From NCBI GenBank assembly GCA_015689745.1, contig WVSO01000018.1:1-46843 (forward strand): DNA of 46,843 bases, written 5' to 3'. Under the pieces are notes generated by a model. That model was not told the origin of the DNA and searched no databases. It saw only the letters and a program-made list of their open reading frames with translations. A program made the position numbers and the translations under genes. The stretch's first letter is position 1. Every line of letters starts with the position of its first letter. This stretch comes from Rhodobacterales bacterium HKCCSP123 (GTDB taxonomy: Bacteria > Pseudomonadota > Alphaproteobacteria > Rhodobacterales > Rhodobacteraceae). Positions 34,578-43,534 of the stretch are shown piece after piece.

Positions 34578-37061
34578 ATGGCTGCCCTTCTCCGTTGGCT
34601 GGTCAGACTGGGCTCGCTCGCCGTCGCCCTGACGGTGGGCGTCGTCCTTGTCGCGTGGTACATCGGCGCGCGCTCGATCCCGGATTACGACGCGGACTGG
34701 ACGGTGCCGGGCCTGACGGCGCCGGTCGAGATCGTGCGCAACACCTCTGCCGTGCCGCATGTCTTCGGCGAGACCGACGCCGACGTCTTCTACGGTCTCG
34801 GCTTCGCCCATGCGCAGGACCGGCTCTGGCAGATGCTGATGATGCGCCGGACGGCGCAGGGGCGGCTCTCCGAGCTCTTCGGCGAGCCGACGCTGCAGAT
34901 CGACGACCTGCTCCGGCGCCTGGACGTCTACCAGCTTGCCACCGAAAGCGTCGAGGCCCTCGACCCCGAGACGGTCGCGGTGCTTCAGGCCTATGCCGAC
35001 GGCGTGAACGCCTGGCTGCGCCTGATCGGCGAAGAGGCGCTGGGGCGCGGCGCGCCGGAGCTGTTCCTCTTCACGCCCGGGATCGCGCCCTGGCGGCCCG
35101 CCGACAGCGTCGCGGTCACCTTCATGATGGCCCTGCAACTGGCCGACCACCACGAGGAAGAGGTGCTGCGCGCCCGGGCGCTCCTCGCCCTCGACGATCC
35201 CGAGCGGCTGCGCGACCTGATGCCCGACGCGCCCGGCGACGGAACGGCGGAACTGGCCGCCCTGCCCGACTGGGAGACGCTCTTTTCCACGGCGCCGCCC
35301 CGGCATGCCGCCAGCCTGTCGCCGCCGCGCCATCCGCTGCACCCGAATGCCGCGGGGCGCGGTCGGGCGGGGGCCTCGAACGCCTTTGCCGCGACCCCGT
35401 CCCGCGCCGCCGCATCCGGGGCGCTTCTGGCCAATGATCCGCATCTCGGGCTGACAGCGCCCTCGATCTGGTATCTCGCCCGGCTCGAGCTGTCGACGGG
35501 CGGCGTGATCGGCGCGACCATCCCCGGCATGCCGGTGATCCTCGCCGGACGGTCCGAGCGTCTGGCCTGGGGTGTCACCTCGGCCTATCTCGACGACATC
35601 GACCTCTATGTCGAGGAACTGAACCCCGACGATCCCACGCAATACCGCACGCCCGAGGGCTGGGCCGCGTTCCGCACCGACCGCCGCGTGATCGAGGTGG
35701 CGGGCGGCCAGCCCGTAACGATCACCCGCCGCTGGACCGAGAACGGCCCCGTCATACCCGGCACGCATTACGACATCGGCGCCGTCACCCCGCCCGGCCA
35801 CGTGATGAGCATGGCCTGGACCGCGCTGACGCCCGAGAACACCTCGATCCAGACCGGGCTGCGCCTGATGCGCGCGGGCACGATCGAGGAAGGGCTTGCC
35901 GCGGGCGAGGATTTCGTGGCGCCTGCGCAGAACCTGATGCTCGCCTCTGCCGACGGGCGGATCGCGATGCAGGTCGTGGGCCACATGCCCTGGCGGCTGA
36001 ACGCCCACCAGACCCAGGCGCGCCTGCCGAGCCCCGGCTGGATCGCGGACAACCGCTGGCAGGGCGTGACCCAGTATTTCGCCAACCCGACCTTCCTCGA
36101 TCCCGAAAGCGGCATCCTGGGCAACACCAACAACAAGATGGTGGACCGCGATTTCCCGCTGCACGTCTCGTTTCACTGGGGCGACACGCAGCGCATCACG
36201 CGGCTCACCCGCCTGATGGAGGCGCGCGACGTCCACACCCGCGACAGCTTCATCGAGGCGCAGCTCGACACCGTCTCGGCCGCGGCGCGCAACATCCTGC
36301 CGCTGGTCGCGCGCGACCTGTGGTTCACCGGCGAGACGGCCGCCGCGGGCACCCCCGAACGCCGCCGCCAGCGTGCGCTCGAGCTTCTCGCCGACTGGAA
36401 CGGCGAGATGAACGAGCACCTGCCCGAGCCGCTGATCTACGCCGCCTGGATGCGCGAGCTGCAACAGCGCCTGATCCGCGACGAGATCGGCCCGCTGGCC
36501 GAGGACTTCCAGACCGTCGAGCCCATCTTCATCGAGCGGGTCTTCCGCGACATCGGCGGCGCGAGCGCGTGGTGCGACGTCGCCCCCTCGACCGCCGAGG
36601 AAACCTGCACCGACATCGCCCGCCTCGCGCTCGACGATGCGCTGCAATGGCTCGAGGAACGCTACGGCACCGACGTCGAAAGCTGGCGCTGGGGCGCCGC
36701 GCACGAGGCGCGCCACGATCACCAGGTCCTCGGCGGCACGCGCCTCTTCTCGTGGATCGTGAACATCCGCCAGCCCACGTCGGGCGGGGATTTCACGCTG
36801 AACCGGGCCGCCACGCCGGGCACGATGCCGGATCCGTTCCTCAACACCAACGCCGCGGGCTACCGCGGGGTCTACGATTTCGCCGACCCCGACAGTTCGG
36901 TGTTCGTGATCGCGACGGGTCAGTCCGGCAACCCGCTGTCGCGCCACTACGACGACCTGGGCGAGCTGTGGCGGCGCGGGGAATACATCCCGATGACGCT
37001 CGACCCGGCGCTTGCCCGCGCGGGCAATATCGGCATCACCACGCTGACCCCGCGGGAGTGA
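34578..37061 (+). CDS. penicillin acylase family protein (Ntn amidohydrolase)
   Basis: 827 residues. A hydrophobic N-terminal segment (about 10-29) exports or anchors it. The alpha-chain-like part has GFAHAQDRLWQMLMMRRTAQ. The predicted autoprocessing site is before S267 in GRAGASNAFA, giving the serine nucleophile of the beta chain; ANDPHLGLTAPSIWYLARLE follows as usual. The mature two-chain enzyme would hydrolyse amides in the periplasm; family members act on acyl-homoserine lactones, beta-lactams or other N-acyl compounds, and sequence alone does not choose. It is followed by an unusual palindrome array at 37068-37155. Confidence 0.92.
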   Translation: MAALLRWLVRLGSLAVALTVGVVLVAWYIGARSIPDYDADWTVPGLTAPVEIVRNTSAVPHVFGETDADVFYGLGFAHAQDRLWQMLMMRRTAQGRLSELFGEPTLQIDDLLRRLDVYQLATESVEALDPETVAVLQAYADGVNAWLRLIGEEALGRGAPELFLFTPGIAPWRPADSVAVTFMMALQLADHHEEEVLRARALLALDDPERLRDLMPDAPGDGTAELAALPDWETLFSTAPPRHAASLSPPRHPLHPNAAGRGRAGASNAFAATPSRAAASGALLANDPHLGLTAPSIWYLARLELSTGGVIGATIPGMPVILAGRSERLAWGVTSAYLDDIDLYVEELNPDDPTQYRTPEGWAAFRTDRRVIEVAGGQPVTITRRWTENGPVIPGTHYDIGAVTPPGHVMSMAWTALTPENTSIQTGLRLMRAGTIEEGLAAGEDFVAPAQNLMLASADGRIAMQVVGHMPWRLNAHQTQARLPSPGWIADNRWQGVTQYFANPTFLDPESGILGNTNNKMVDRDFPLHVSFHWGDTQRITRLTRLMEARDVHTRDSFIEAQLDTVSAAARNILPLVARDLWFTGETAAAGTPERRRQRALELLADWNGEMNEHLPEPLIYAAWMRELQQRLIRDEIGPLAEDFQTVEPIFIERVFRDIGGASAWCDVAPSTAEETCTDIARLALDDALQWLEERYGTDVESWRWGAAHEARHDHQVLGGTRLFSWIVNIRQPTSGGDFTLNRAATPGTMPDPFLNTNAAGYRGVYDFADPDSSVFVIATGQSGNPLSRHYDDLGELWRRGEYIPMTLDPALARAGNIGITTLTPRE

Positions 37062-37067
37062 GGCGGC

Positions 37068-37155
37068 CAGACCCTTGCAAGGGTCTGCCCCAGGGCCTTG
37101 CAAGGCCCTGGCCAGCCTTTTGCAAAAGGCTGGGAAAAAGCCTTTCAAGGCTTTT
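37068..37155. repeat. tandem array of four palindromes, three centred on TTGCAA
   Basis: Four adjacent inverted repeats fill 88 bases: 37068-37087 (20 bases, perfect), 37090-37111 (22, perfect), 37112-37133 (22, perfect) and 37136-37155 (9-bp arms AAAAGCCTT/AAGGCTTTT with a 2-base centre). The first three share the centre TTGCAA with C/T-rich left arms. The array starts six bases after the acylase stop and ends 60 bases before the P-loop ATPase ATG. It may form a run of transcript hairpins acting as a terminator, or a REP/BIME-like DNA element. Confidence 0.85.
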
Positions 37156-37215
37156 GCACCGCGCCGCCCCCTGCGCTATGAGCGGCGGAAACCCATTCGC
37201 AAAGGGCCGCGACCC

Positions 37216-38094
37216 ATGCCGCTCATCCACGACAGCCCCGCCGCCTGGGAGGCGGCCCCGCAGAAAAGCCTCGCCGTCTTCGGCATGTCGGGCCTTGGCA
37301 AGACCCGGCTGGCGAGCCTCCTGCGCGGAGCGGGCGAGTGGTATCACTACTCGATCGACTACCGCATCGGCACCGCCTACATGGGCGAGCACATCAACGA
37401 CAATCTCAAGCGGCAGGCGATGCAGGTGCCCTTCCTGGCCGATCTGCTGCGCTCGGATTCGATCTACATCCGCTCGAACATCTCCTTCGACAACCTCGCA
37501 CCGCTCTCCACCTTCCTCGGCAAGCCCGGCGATCCCGCCCGCGGCGGCCTGCCCTTCGACGAGTACATGCGCCGCCAGGCGCTGCACCGCCGGGCCGAGA
37601 TCAACGCGCTTCTGGATACGCCCGCCTTCATCGCGCGCGCGCGCGACCTCTATGGCTACCCGCATTTCATCGCCGACACCGGCGGCTCGATCTGCGAGGT
37701 CGTCGACCCCGAGGACCCCGAGGACGAGGTGCTGAAGACCCTCTCGGCCCATTGCCTCATGGTCTGGATCGAAGGCCCCGATAGCCACACCGAGGAGCTG
37801 ATCCGCCGCTTCGAGCGCGATCCGAAGCCGATGTACTACAAGCCCGATTTCCTCCTGCCGCTCTGGCAGGCCTGGCTCGACGAAACCGGCGTGACGCCCG
37901 AAACGGCGGACCCCGACGCCTTCATCCGCCATGCCTACCGGCACGCGATGGCCCATCGCGCACCGCTTTACGCCGCGATGGCGAAGAACTGGGGCGTGAC
38001 CGTCACCGCCGCCGAGGTGGAAACGGTGCGCGACGCCACCGATGCGATGGCCATGGTGGCCGCAGCCCTTGGCAGGGCGCCCGCGCACACCTAA
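37216..38094 (+). CDS. P-loop ATPase of unknown function
   Basis: 292 residues from ATG at 37216; the upstream frame runs into the palindrome array and is not used. Walker A is GMSGLGKT at 23-30 in [35 protein letters not shown] (about 153-167) may hold the Walker B acid, followed by an acidic DPEDPEDE stretch. Phrases such as [20 protein letters not shown] and [20 protein letters not shown] look like a specific, probably alphaproteobacterial family with no assigned role. It precedes metA by 34 bases on the same strand and could be co-transcribed. Confidence 0.8.
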   Translation: MPLIHDSPAAWEAAPQKSLAVFGMSGLGKTRLASLLRGAGEWYHYSIDYRIGTAYMGEHINDNLKRQAMQVPFLADLLRSDSIYIRSNISFDNLAPLSTFLGKPGDPARGGLPFDEYMRRQALHRRAEINALLDTPAFIARARDLYGYPHFIADTGGSICEVVDPEDPEDEVLKTLSAHCLMVWIEGPDSHTEELIRRFERDPKPMYYKPDFLLPLWQAWLDETGVTPETADPDAFIRHAYRHAMAHRAPLYAAMAKNWGVTVTAAEVETVRDATDAMAMVAAALGRAPAHT

Positions 38095-38128
38095 CTGCGA
38101 CCTTCACCCGTCAGGAGCCTGCGACACG

Positions 38129-39073
38129 ATGCCGATCAAGCTGCCCTCCTCCCTCCCCGCCTTCTCGATCCTCCGTCGCGAGGGCGTGCAGGTCATGGGG
38201 ATGCGGGCCGCGGACAAGCAGGACATCCGCCCGCTCAGGATCGCGCTCCTGAACCTGATGCCGAAGAAGATCCAGACCGAGACGCAGTTCGCGCGCCTCG
38301 TCGGCGCCTCGCCCCTTCAGGTCGAACTGAGCCTGATCCGCATGACGGATCACGAGACGCGGAACACCGCCGCCGAGCACATGGAGGCCTTCTACCGCCC
38401 CTTCGCCGAAGTGGCGGAGACGGGCGAGAAATTCGACGGGCTCATCATCACCGGCGCACCCATCGAGCACCTGCCCTATGGCGACGTGACCTACTGGGAC
38501 GAGCTCACCCGCGTCTTCGACTGGACCCAGACCCATGTCCATTCCACCTTCGGCGTCTGCTGGGGCGGCATGGCGATGCTCAAGCATTTCCACGGGGTCG
38601 AGAAGCACATGCTCGGAGCCAAGGCCTTCGGCTGCTTCCGTCACGAGGTGGCGGCACCGGCCTCGCCCTACCTGCGCGGCTTCTCGGACGAATTCGTGAT
38701 CCCCGTCAGCCGCTGGACCGAGATCCGCCAGGACGAGGTCGACGCGGTGCCGGGTCTCGAGACGCTCCTGACCTCGGAGGAGGTCGGCCCCTGCCTGGTC
38801 GAGGACCGGGCGCACCGCGCGCTCTACATCTTCAACCATTTCGAATACGACAGCGATACGCTGAAACAGGAATACGATCGCGACGTGGCGAACGGCACGC
38901 CGATCAACGTGCCGCGGAACTATTACCCCGGGGATGACCCCGCGCGCCCGCCGCTCAACCGCTGGCGCAGCCATGCCCACCTGCTTTATGGAAACTGGGT
39001 GTCCGAGGTCTACCTCACCACCCCCTATGACATCGCCGAGATCGGAACGCGCTCGACGGACTGGAGGGTATGA
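38129..39073 (+). CDS. metA: homoserine O-acyltransferase (MetA type; acetyl-CoA use predicted)
   Basis: 314 residues from ATG at 38129, with AGGAG upstream. [20 protein letters not shown] is the family opening. The catalytic cysteine is C144 ([11 protein letters not shown]), with H237 and E239 in [12 protein letters not shown]. The first methionine-branch step is acylation of homoserine. At the specificity position, Gly111 in E. coli and Glu111 in the acetyl-CoA-using Bacillus enzyme, this protein has Glu (E113 in [12 protein letters not shown]), so O-acetylhomoserine is the expected product despite the usual 'succinyltransferase' name. It overlaps the next gene by four bases. Confidence 0.94.
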   Translation: MPIKLPSSLPAFSILRREGVQVMGMRAADKQDIRPLRIALLNLMPKKIQTETQFARLVGASPLQVELSLIRMTDHETRNTAAEHMEAFYRPFAEVAETGEKFDGLIITGAPIEHLPYGDVTYWDELTRVFDWTQTHVHSTFGVCWGGMAMLKHFHGVEKHMLGAKAFGCFRHEVAAPASPYLRGFSDEFVIPVSRWTEIRQDEVDAVPGLETLLTSEEVGPCLVEDRAHRALYIFNHFEYDSDTLKQEYDRDVANGTPINVPRNYYPGDDPARPPLNRWRSHAHLLYGNWVSEVYLTTPYDIAEIGTRSTDWRV

Positions 39074-40017
39074 AGCTCGCGCTTCTCCTGCTGGGGCTCC
39101 TGGCCCTCGGCTGGGGCCTCACCCTCTGGAAGGCCGCCCGGCACGAGGCGCGGGCGCTCGCCGCTTACCCTCCGCTGGGGCAGTTCGTGACGGTGGACGG
39201 CAAGCGCCTGCACCTCCTGCAGACGGGCGAAGGGCCCGACATCGTGCTGATCCACGGCGCGAGCGGGAACATGCGCGATTTCACCCATGACCTCGTGCCG
39301 CGGCTGGCCGGGCGCTACCGCGTGACGGTGGTGGACCGCCCCGGCCTCGGCCATTCCGACCGGCTGGACCGCGACGGGGCGACGATCTTCGAACAGGCCG
39401 ACGCGCTGGTGCGCGCGGTGGCCGAGCTGGGCGTCGAGCGCCCGCTGGTGCTGGGCCATTCCTACGGCGGCGCCGTGGCGCTGGCCTGGGCCACGCGCCA
39501 CCCCGAGGCGACCGCGGGCCTGATCCTGCTTGCCGCGGCCTCGAACCCCTGGGACACGCCGCTCTCGACCTATTACCGCGTGCTCTCCTCACCCCTGGGG
39601 CAGGTGATGGCTGTCCCCCTCCTGACGGCCTGGGTGCCCGACCATGTCGTGACCGACACCATCGCCAGCATCTTCGCGCCGCAACCCACGCCCGAGGGCT
39701 ATGCCGACTACATCGGCGCGGGCCTGACGCTCCAGCGCCGCGCCCTGCGCGAGAACGCGCTGCAGCGCGCGGGCATCCTTGCCGAGATCCGGCAGATGGT
39801 GCCCGATTACGCCGGCATCGACCTGCCGGTCGAGATCCTGCACGGCGACGCCGACACGACCGTCTGGCTGTCGATCCATTCCGAACCGCTGTCGCGCCAG
39901 ATCGCGGGCGCAAACCTCGTGGTGATGGAGGGGGTGGGCCATTCCCCCCACCATGCCGAGCACGAGACGGTCATCGCCGCCATCGACCGCGCCGCCGCCC
40001 GCGCCGGATTGCGCTGA
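39070..40017 (+). CDS. alpha/beta-fold hydrolase
   Basis: 315 residues. An N-terminal hydrophobic segment ([18 protein letters not shown]) is an uncleaved anchor or signal sequence. The hydrolase fold shows the oxyanion loop [14 protein letters not shown], the nucleophile elbow [13 protein letters not shown], the acid region LHGDADTTV, and the catalytic histidine in EGVGHSPHH. The substrate is unknown. The ATG overlaps the metA stop. O-acetylhomoserine or acyl-ester chemistry would be an appealing link to MetA, but the membrane segment argues for a periplasmic side location, so the link is only positional. Confidence 0.88.
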   Translation: MKLALLLLGLLALGWGLTLWKAARHEARALAAYPPLGQFVTVDGKRLHLLQTGEGPDIVLIHGASGNMRDFTHDLVPRLAGRYRVTVVDRPGLGHSDRLDRDGATIFEQADALVRAVAELGVERPLVLGHSYGGAVALAWATRHPEATAGLILLAAASNPWDTPLSTYYRVLSSPLGQVMAVPLLTAWVPDHVVTDTIASIFAPQPTPEGYADYIGAGLTLQRRALRENALQRAGILAEIRQMVPDYAGIDLPVEILHGDADTTVWLSIHSEPLSRQIAGANLVVMEGVGHSPHHAEHETVIAAIDRAAARAGLR

Positions 40018-40078
40018 GGGGGGCGAGCCCCTAATGTCAAACTCCGTAACATCCACGCGCGACAGAGGCAGGCCGCAG

Positions 40079-40969
40079 ATGTCCAAACCCTTCGACGGGG
40101 CGATCTCGGAATTCTACGAGACCCTTGCGCCCGACCATGTCCGCGACGCCATCCGCCACGCCAGGAAGAACCGCATCCTCGACGCGGCCTACCCGTACGA
40201 CGAACGGATGGACAAGGACGCCTACGAGGACCAGCTTGCGGCGCTCCAGATCGAGCTGGTGAAGTTTCACGCCTGGGTCCGCGACACCGGCCAGCGCATC
40301 GCCGTGGTCTTCGAGGGGCGCGATGCCGCCGGCAAGGGCGGCTCCATCGCGCGCGTGCGCCAGAACCTCAACCCGCGGGTCGCGGGGGTGGTGGCGCTGT
40401 CGAAGCCGACCGAGCGCGAGGCCGCGCAATGGTATTTCCAGCGCTACATCCACCACCTGCCCGCGGGCGGCGAGATCCGGCTTTTCGACCGAAGCTGGTA
40501 CAACCGCGGCGTGGTCGAGCATGTCTTCGGCTTCTGCACGCCCGAGGAGCGGCGGGTCTTCTTCCGCCAGTTGCCCGATTTCGAGAAGATGCTGGTCGAT
40601 GACGGCATCCGCCTCACGAAGATCTGGCTGAACGTGGGCCGCGCCGAGCAGCTGCGACGCTTCCTCGACCGGGAAAGCGACCCGCTGAAGCAGTGGAAGC
40701 TCAGCTGGATCGACGTGGAAGGGCTGAAGAAATGGGATGCCTATTCCGACGCCATCGCCGAGACCCTGTCGCTGGGCCATTCGGCCCATGCGCCCTGGAC
40801 GGTGATCCGCTCGGACGACAAGCGCCGCGCGCGGCTGGCGGTGATCCGGGCGATCCTGCAGGACGTCGACTATGACGGCAAGGATGCGAAGGTCGTGGGC
40901 CGCCCCGACCCCGCGATCTGCGGTGGGCCCGAGATGTGGACCGATCACTCGGTTCCGGGCGCGGGCTGA
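40079..40969 (+). CDS. ppk2: polyphosphate kinase 2
   Basis: 296 residues from ATG at 40079; ATG at 40034 would add 15. The PPK2 core shows Walker [14 protein letters not shown] (80-88), [20 protein letters not shown] and [12 protein letters not shown] (Walker B at about 136-139), and the lid arginines in [16 protein letters not shown]. Length and pattern fit the single-domain class I type that makes NTP from NDP, or the reverse, using polyphosphate. It lies six bases before a TetR-family gene, so the two are co-transcribed. The TetR protein may control it. Confidence 0.93.
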   Translation: MSKPFDGAISEFYETLAPDHVRDAIRHARKNRILDAAYPYDERMDKDAYEDQLAALQIELVKFHAWVRDTGQRIAVVFEGRDAAGKGGSIARVRQNLNPRVAGVVALSKPTEREAAQWYFQRYIHHLPAGGEIRLFDRSWYNRGVVEHVFGFCTPEERRVFFRQLPDFEKMLVDDGIRLTKIWLNVGRAEQLRRFLDRESDPLKQWKLSWIDVEGLKKWDAYSDAIAETLSLGHSAHAPWTVIRSDDKRRARLAVIRAILQDVDYDGKDAKVVGRPDPAICGGPEMWTDHSVPGAG

Positions 40970-40975
40970 GGGGCG

Positions 40976-41593
40976 ATGGTCAAGCGCGGCTACCATCACG
41001 GCAACCTCAAGCAGGCGCTGGTCGATGCCGCCCTGCGCCTGATCGAGGAGAAGGGGCCGACCGGCTTCACCCTGTCGGAGGCCGCCAAGAACGCGGGCGT
41101 GACGCCTGCCGCCGTCTACCGGCATTTCGAGGGGCGCGAGCAGCTGATCGAGGAATGCGCGCGGCAGGGGCACGAGATCTTCGCCGACCTGATGGTCCAT
41201 GCCTTCAACGGCGGCAAACCCTCGGCGCTGGCCGCCTTCGAGGCGACCGGGCGCGCCTATCTTGCCTTCGCGCGCAAGTTCCCGGGGCACTACATGGCGA
41301 TGTTCGAAAGCGGCACCTCGATGAACGCCACGCCCGAGCTTGCCGCCGCGGCGGCCAAGTCGCGGGCGGTGCTGGAACGGGCGGCCGAGGCGCTGTCGGA
41401 GCACATCCCGCCGGGCAAGCGCCCGCCGCCCTCGATGTTCTCGGCCCATATCTGGGCGATGAGCCACGGGGTCGTGGAGCTTTTCGCGCGGGGCCGTCCC
41501 GGCGCGCAGTCGCCGTTTTCGCCCGAGGACCTGCTGGAAGCCGGGATCGGGATCTACCTGCGGGGCCTGGGGCTGATCCGGCCCGACGACTGA
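40976..41593 (+). CDS. TetR/AcrR-family transcriptional regulator
   Basis: 205 residues. The DNA-binding domain is at about 5-60 (RGYHHGNLKQALVDAALRLI, then FTLSEAAKNAGVTPAAVYRH and FEGREQLIEE), followed by an all-helical ligand domain containing GHYMAMFESGTSMNATPELA and HIWAMSHGVVELFARGR, the WHG-type C-terminal domain. It follows ppk2 by six bases. No palindrome resembling its operator was recognised upstream of ppk2. It ends just ahead of the composite hairpin region at 41600-41683. Confidence 0.92.
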   Translation: MVKRGYHHGNLKQALVDAALRLIEEKGPTGFTLSEAAKNAGVTPAAVYRHFEGREQLIEECARQGHEIFADLMVHAFNGGKPSALAAFEATGRAYLAFARKFPGHYMAMFESGTSMNATPELAAAAAKSRAVLERAAEALSEHIPPGKRPPPSMFSAHIWAMSHGVVELFARGRPGAQSPFSPEDLLEAGIGIYLRGLGLIRPDD

Positions 41594-41599
41594 GTGCGG

Positions 41600-41683
41600 C
41601 GGATTTTCTGAAAATCCGGCAAGGGGGGCGCGCCGCTGGCGCGGCGCGGGTGCGAATTTTCGTACGAAAATTCGTGTCGCGCC
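41600..41683. repeat. composite of three palindromes between convergent genes
   Basis: 41600-41618: CGGATTTTCTGAAAATCCG (odd palindrome). 41629-41648: CGCGCCGC/GCGGCGCG stem with TGGC loop. 41653-41674: a perfect 22-base palindrome centred on CGTACG with GAATTTT/AAAATTC arms. An outer GGCGCG (41643-41648)/CGCGCC (41678-41683) pair can enclose the last. It separates the convergent TetR and HerA-like genes and is likely a bidirectional terminator or REP-like element. Confidence 0.75.
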
Positions 41684-41695
41684 CCAACCGGCGCG

Positions 41696-43252
41696 TCACC
41701 GCCCCCGGAAGAGCCCCCCCAGGATGCCGCGCACGACCGCACGGCCCGACTGGGTGCCAAGCTGACGGGCAAAGCTTTTCGCAAAGGCCGTCCCCACGCT
41801 GTCCGACCGCGAGGAGGATCGCCGCGCCGGCTGGCTGGTCGAGCGGCTGACGCGGGTGCCGGAATAGCGCCGGGCGGCGGTGAACTCGCGGTCGGCGGCG
41901 GCCTCCGCCTCGGCCTCGGCGCGTTCGGCCTCTTCGGCGGCACGGGCCGCGGCGGCGGCGCGGGCCTGCAGGATCTCGAAGGCGCTTTCGCGGTCGAGCA
42001 CCGTGTCGTACTTGCCCGCAAGCGGTGACATGCCCATCAGGGCCGCCCGCGTCGCGTCGTCGATCGGCCCCAGCTGCGAGGAGGGCGGGCGGATCAGGGT
42101 GCGCTCGGCCACGCCGGGAATGCCCTTGCGCTCGAGCATCGAGGTCACGGCCTCGCCCACGCCGACCTCGCGGATCGCATCCTCGATGTCGAAACGCGGG
42201 TTGTCGCGGTAGTTCATCGCGGCCTGCTTGAGGTCACGCCGGTCCTTGGCGGTGAAGGCCCTGAGCGCGTGCTGCACGCGGTTGCCGAGCTGGCCGAGGA
42301 TGTCCTCGGGCACGTCCGCCGGGTTCTGCGTCACGAAATAGACGCCCACCCCCTTGGACCGGATCAGGCGGGCGACCTGCTCGACCTTGTCCACCAGCGC
42401 CCTGGGCGCATCCTCGAACAACAGATGCGCCTCGTCGAAGAAGAAGACGAGCTTGGGCTTCTCGGGGTCGCCGACCTCGGGCAGCTCCTCGAAGAGCTCG
42501 GAGAGGAGCCACAGAAGGAAGGTCGCATAGAGCCGGGGGCTCTGCATCAGCTGGTCGGCGGCCAGGATGTTCACGCGCCCGCGCCCCGCCTCGTCGGTGA
42601 GGAACAGGTCCGACAGCTCGAGCGCCGGTTCACCGAAGAGGCGGTCGCCCCCCTGCCCTTCCAGCACGAGGAGCCGGCGCTGGATCGCGCCGATGGACGC
42701 TGGCGCGATATTGCCGTAGCGCAAGCCCAGCTCGGCCCGCGCCTCGCCCACGAAGACCAGGAGCGCCTGCAGGTCCTTGAGGTCGAGCAGCGCCATCTCC
42801 TCCTCGTCGGCGACGCGGAAGGCGATGTTGAGAACCCCTTCCTGCGCCTCGGTCAGCTCGAGGAGCCGCGCGAGCAGGAGCGGCCCCATCTCGGAGACCG
42901 TGGTGCGCACGGGATGCCCCTTCCGGCCCATGAGGTCCCAGAAGGTGACGGGGGATGCCGCATAGGCGAACTCGTCGAAACCGATGGTCGCGGCCCGGCT
43001 CATGAAGGCGTCGTGCAGCTTGTGATCGGCGCGGCCCGCCTGCGCGAGGCCCGAGAGATCCCCCTTCACGTCCGACAGGAAGACCGGCACGCCACGGGCC
43101 GAGAAGCTTTCGGCGAGGATCTGCAGGGTGACGGTCTTGCCGGTGCCGGTCGCCCCCGCGATCAGGCCATGGCGATTGGCATAGCCCAGGAGAAGGCTTT
43201 GCGGCGTGCCGTAGCCTTCGCCTCCGCCACCGATGAAGATCCCGTCACTCAT
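41696..43252 (-). CDS. HerA-like helicase/ATPase, DUF853 family
   Basis: 518 residues from ATG at 43252 with GGAGG seven bases upstream. Walker A GATGTGKT is at 33-40 (HGLIAGATGTGKTVTLQILA); VFLSDVKGDLSGLAQAG follows; Walker B is LVFFFDEAHLLF; VGVYFVTQNPADVPEDILGQ is the sensor region. An Ala/Glu/Arg-rich segment at about 430-460 (RAAEEAERAEAEAEAAADRE) is probably a coiled coil, then a basic, serine-rich tail. HerA-type enzymes translocate DNA with nucleases, but no nuclease partner is nearby and the specific role of this family is unknown. A 30-codon frame upstream ends five bases inside its start region. Confidence 0.9.
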   Translation of the reverse strand: MSDGIFIGGGGEGYGTPQSLLLGYANRHGLIAGATGTGKTVTLQILAESFSARGVPVFLSDVKGDLSGLAQAGRADHKLHDAFMSRAATIGFDEFAYAASPVTFWDLMGRKGHPVRTTVSEMGPLLLARLLELTEAQEGVLNIAFRVADEEEMALLDLKDLQALLVFVGEARAELGLRYGNIAPASIGAIQRRLLVLEGQGGDRLFGEPALELSDLFLTDEAGRGRVNILAADQLMQSPRLYATFLLWLLSELFEELPEVGDPEKPKLVFFFDEAHLLFEDAPRALVDKVEQVARLIRSKGVGVYFVTQNPADVPEDILGQLGNRVQHALRAFTAKDRRDLKQAAMNYRDNPRFDIEDAIREVGVGEAVTSMLERKGIPGVAERTLIRPPSSQLGPIDDATRAALMGMSPLAGKYDTVLDRESAFEILQARAAAAARAAEEAERAEAEAEAAADREFTAARRYSGTRVSRSTSQPARRSSSRSDSVGTAFAKSFARQLGTQSGRAVVRGILGGLFRGR

Positions 43253-43365
43253 ATGCGGCCTCCCGTGAAATCAGCTTTGTGCACAATACTCTGTTAACGC
43301 TTCCATGCCAGTCTGAAGCGGCATCGATTGCCCTCATGTCGGTGCGACCTTCTTCCCCGTAGACT

Positions 43366-43395
43366 GGCCGCGCCCTTCCCGGCGCGGCCTTTTTT
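43366..43395 (+). terminator. rho-independent terminator reading rightward
   Basis: GGCCGCGCC-CTTCCC-GGCGCGGCC (43366-43389), a perfect 9-bp stem with a 6-base loop, followed by six T at 43390-43395. It is the best intrinsic terminator in the window, yet no plus-strand gene lies between it and the minus-strand ATPase start at 43252. Confidence 0.8.
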
Positions 43396-43435
43396 GACCG
43401 ACCCGAAAAAGGCGGAATACGCCCGATTTGGCCTG

Positions 43436-43464
43436 TTGACGGATGCGGCCGACTGGCATAGCGT
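43436..43464 (+). promoter_or_regulatory. candidate promoter between two hairpins
   Basis: TTGACG (43436-43441), 17-base spacer, TAGCGT (43459-43464). Transcription would start near 43471 and cover a GTCGG-ccagt-CCGAC hairpin (43478-43492), a GGGAGAG ribosome-binding-like stretch and the hairpin ORF at 43505-43534. Confidence 0.45.
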
Positions 43465-43498
43465 CCCGTCCAGAAAGTCGGCCAGTCCGACAGGGAGA

Positions 43499-43534
43499 GA
43501 AAAAATGCAAAGGGTCCGCTTGCGGACCCTTTAG
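43499..43534. terminator. hairpin with CTTG loop; terminator-like on minus, nine-codon ORF on plus
   Basis: AAAGGGTCCGC (43509-43519), TT, GCGGACCCTTT (43522-43532) form an 11-bp perfect stem whose top is a stable C(TT)G loop. On minus a run of six T (43505-43500) follows, as in an intrinsic terminator reading leftward. On plus the same bases read ATG...TAG (MQRVRLRTL) after GGGAGAG with a 5-8 base gap. Which of these is used cannot be told from sequence. Confidence 0.6.

Noticed and set aside
34548-37148. 866-codon minus-strand open frame opposite the acylase gene
   Set aside because: Shadow of a high-GC gene; the plus-strand protein has the Ntn hydrolase motifs, the antisense product none.
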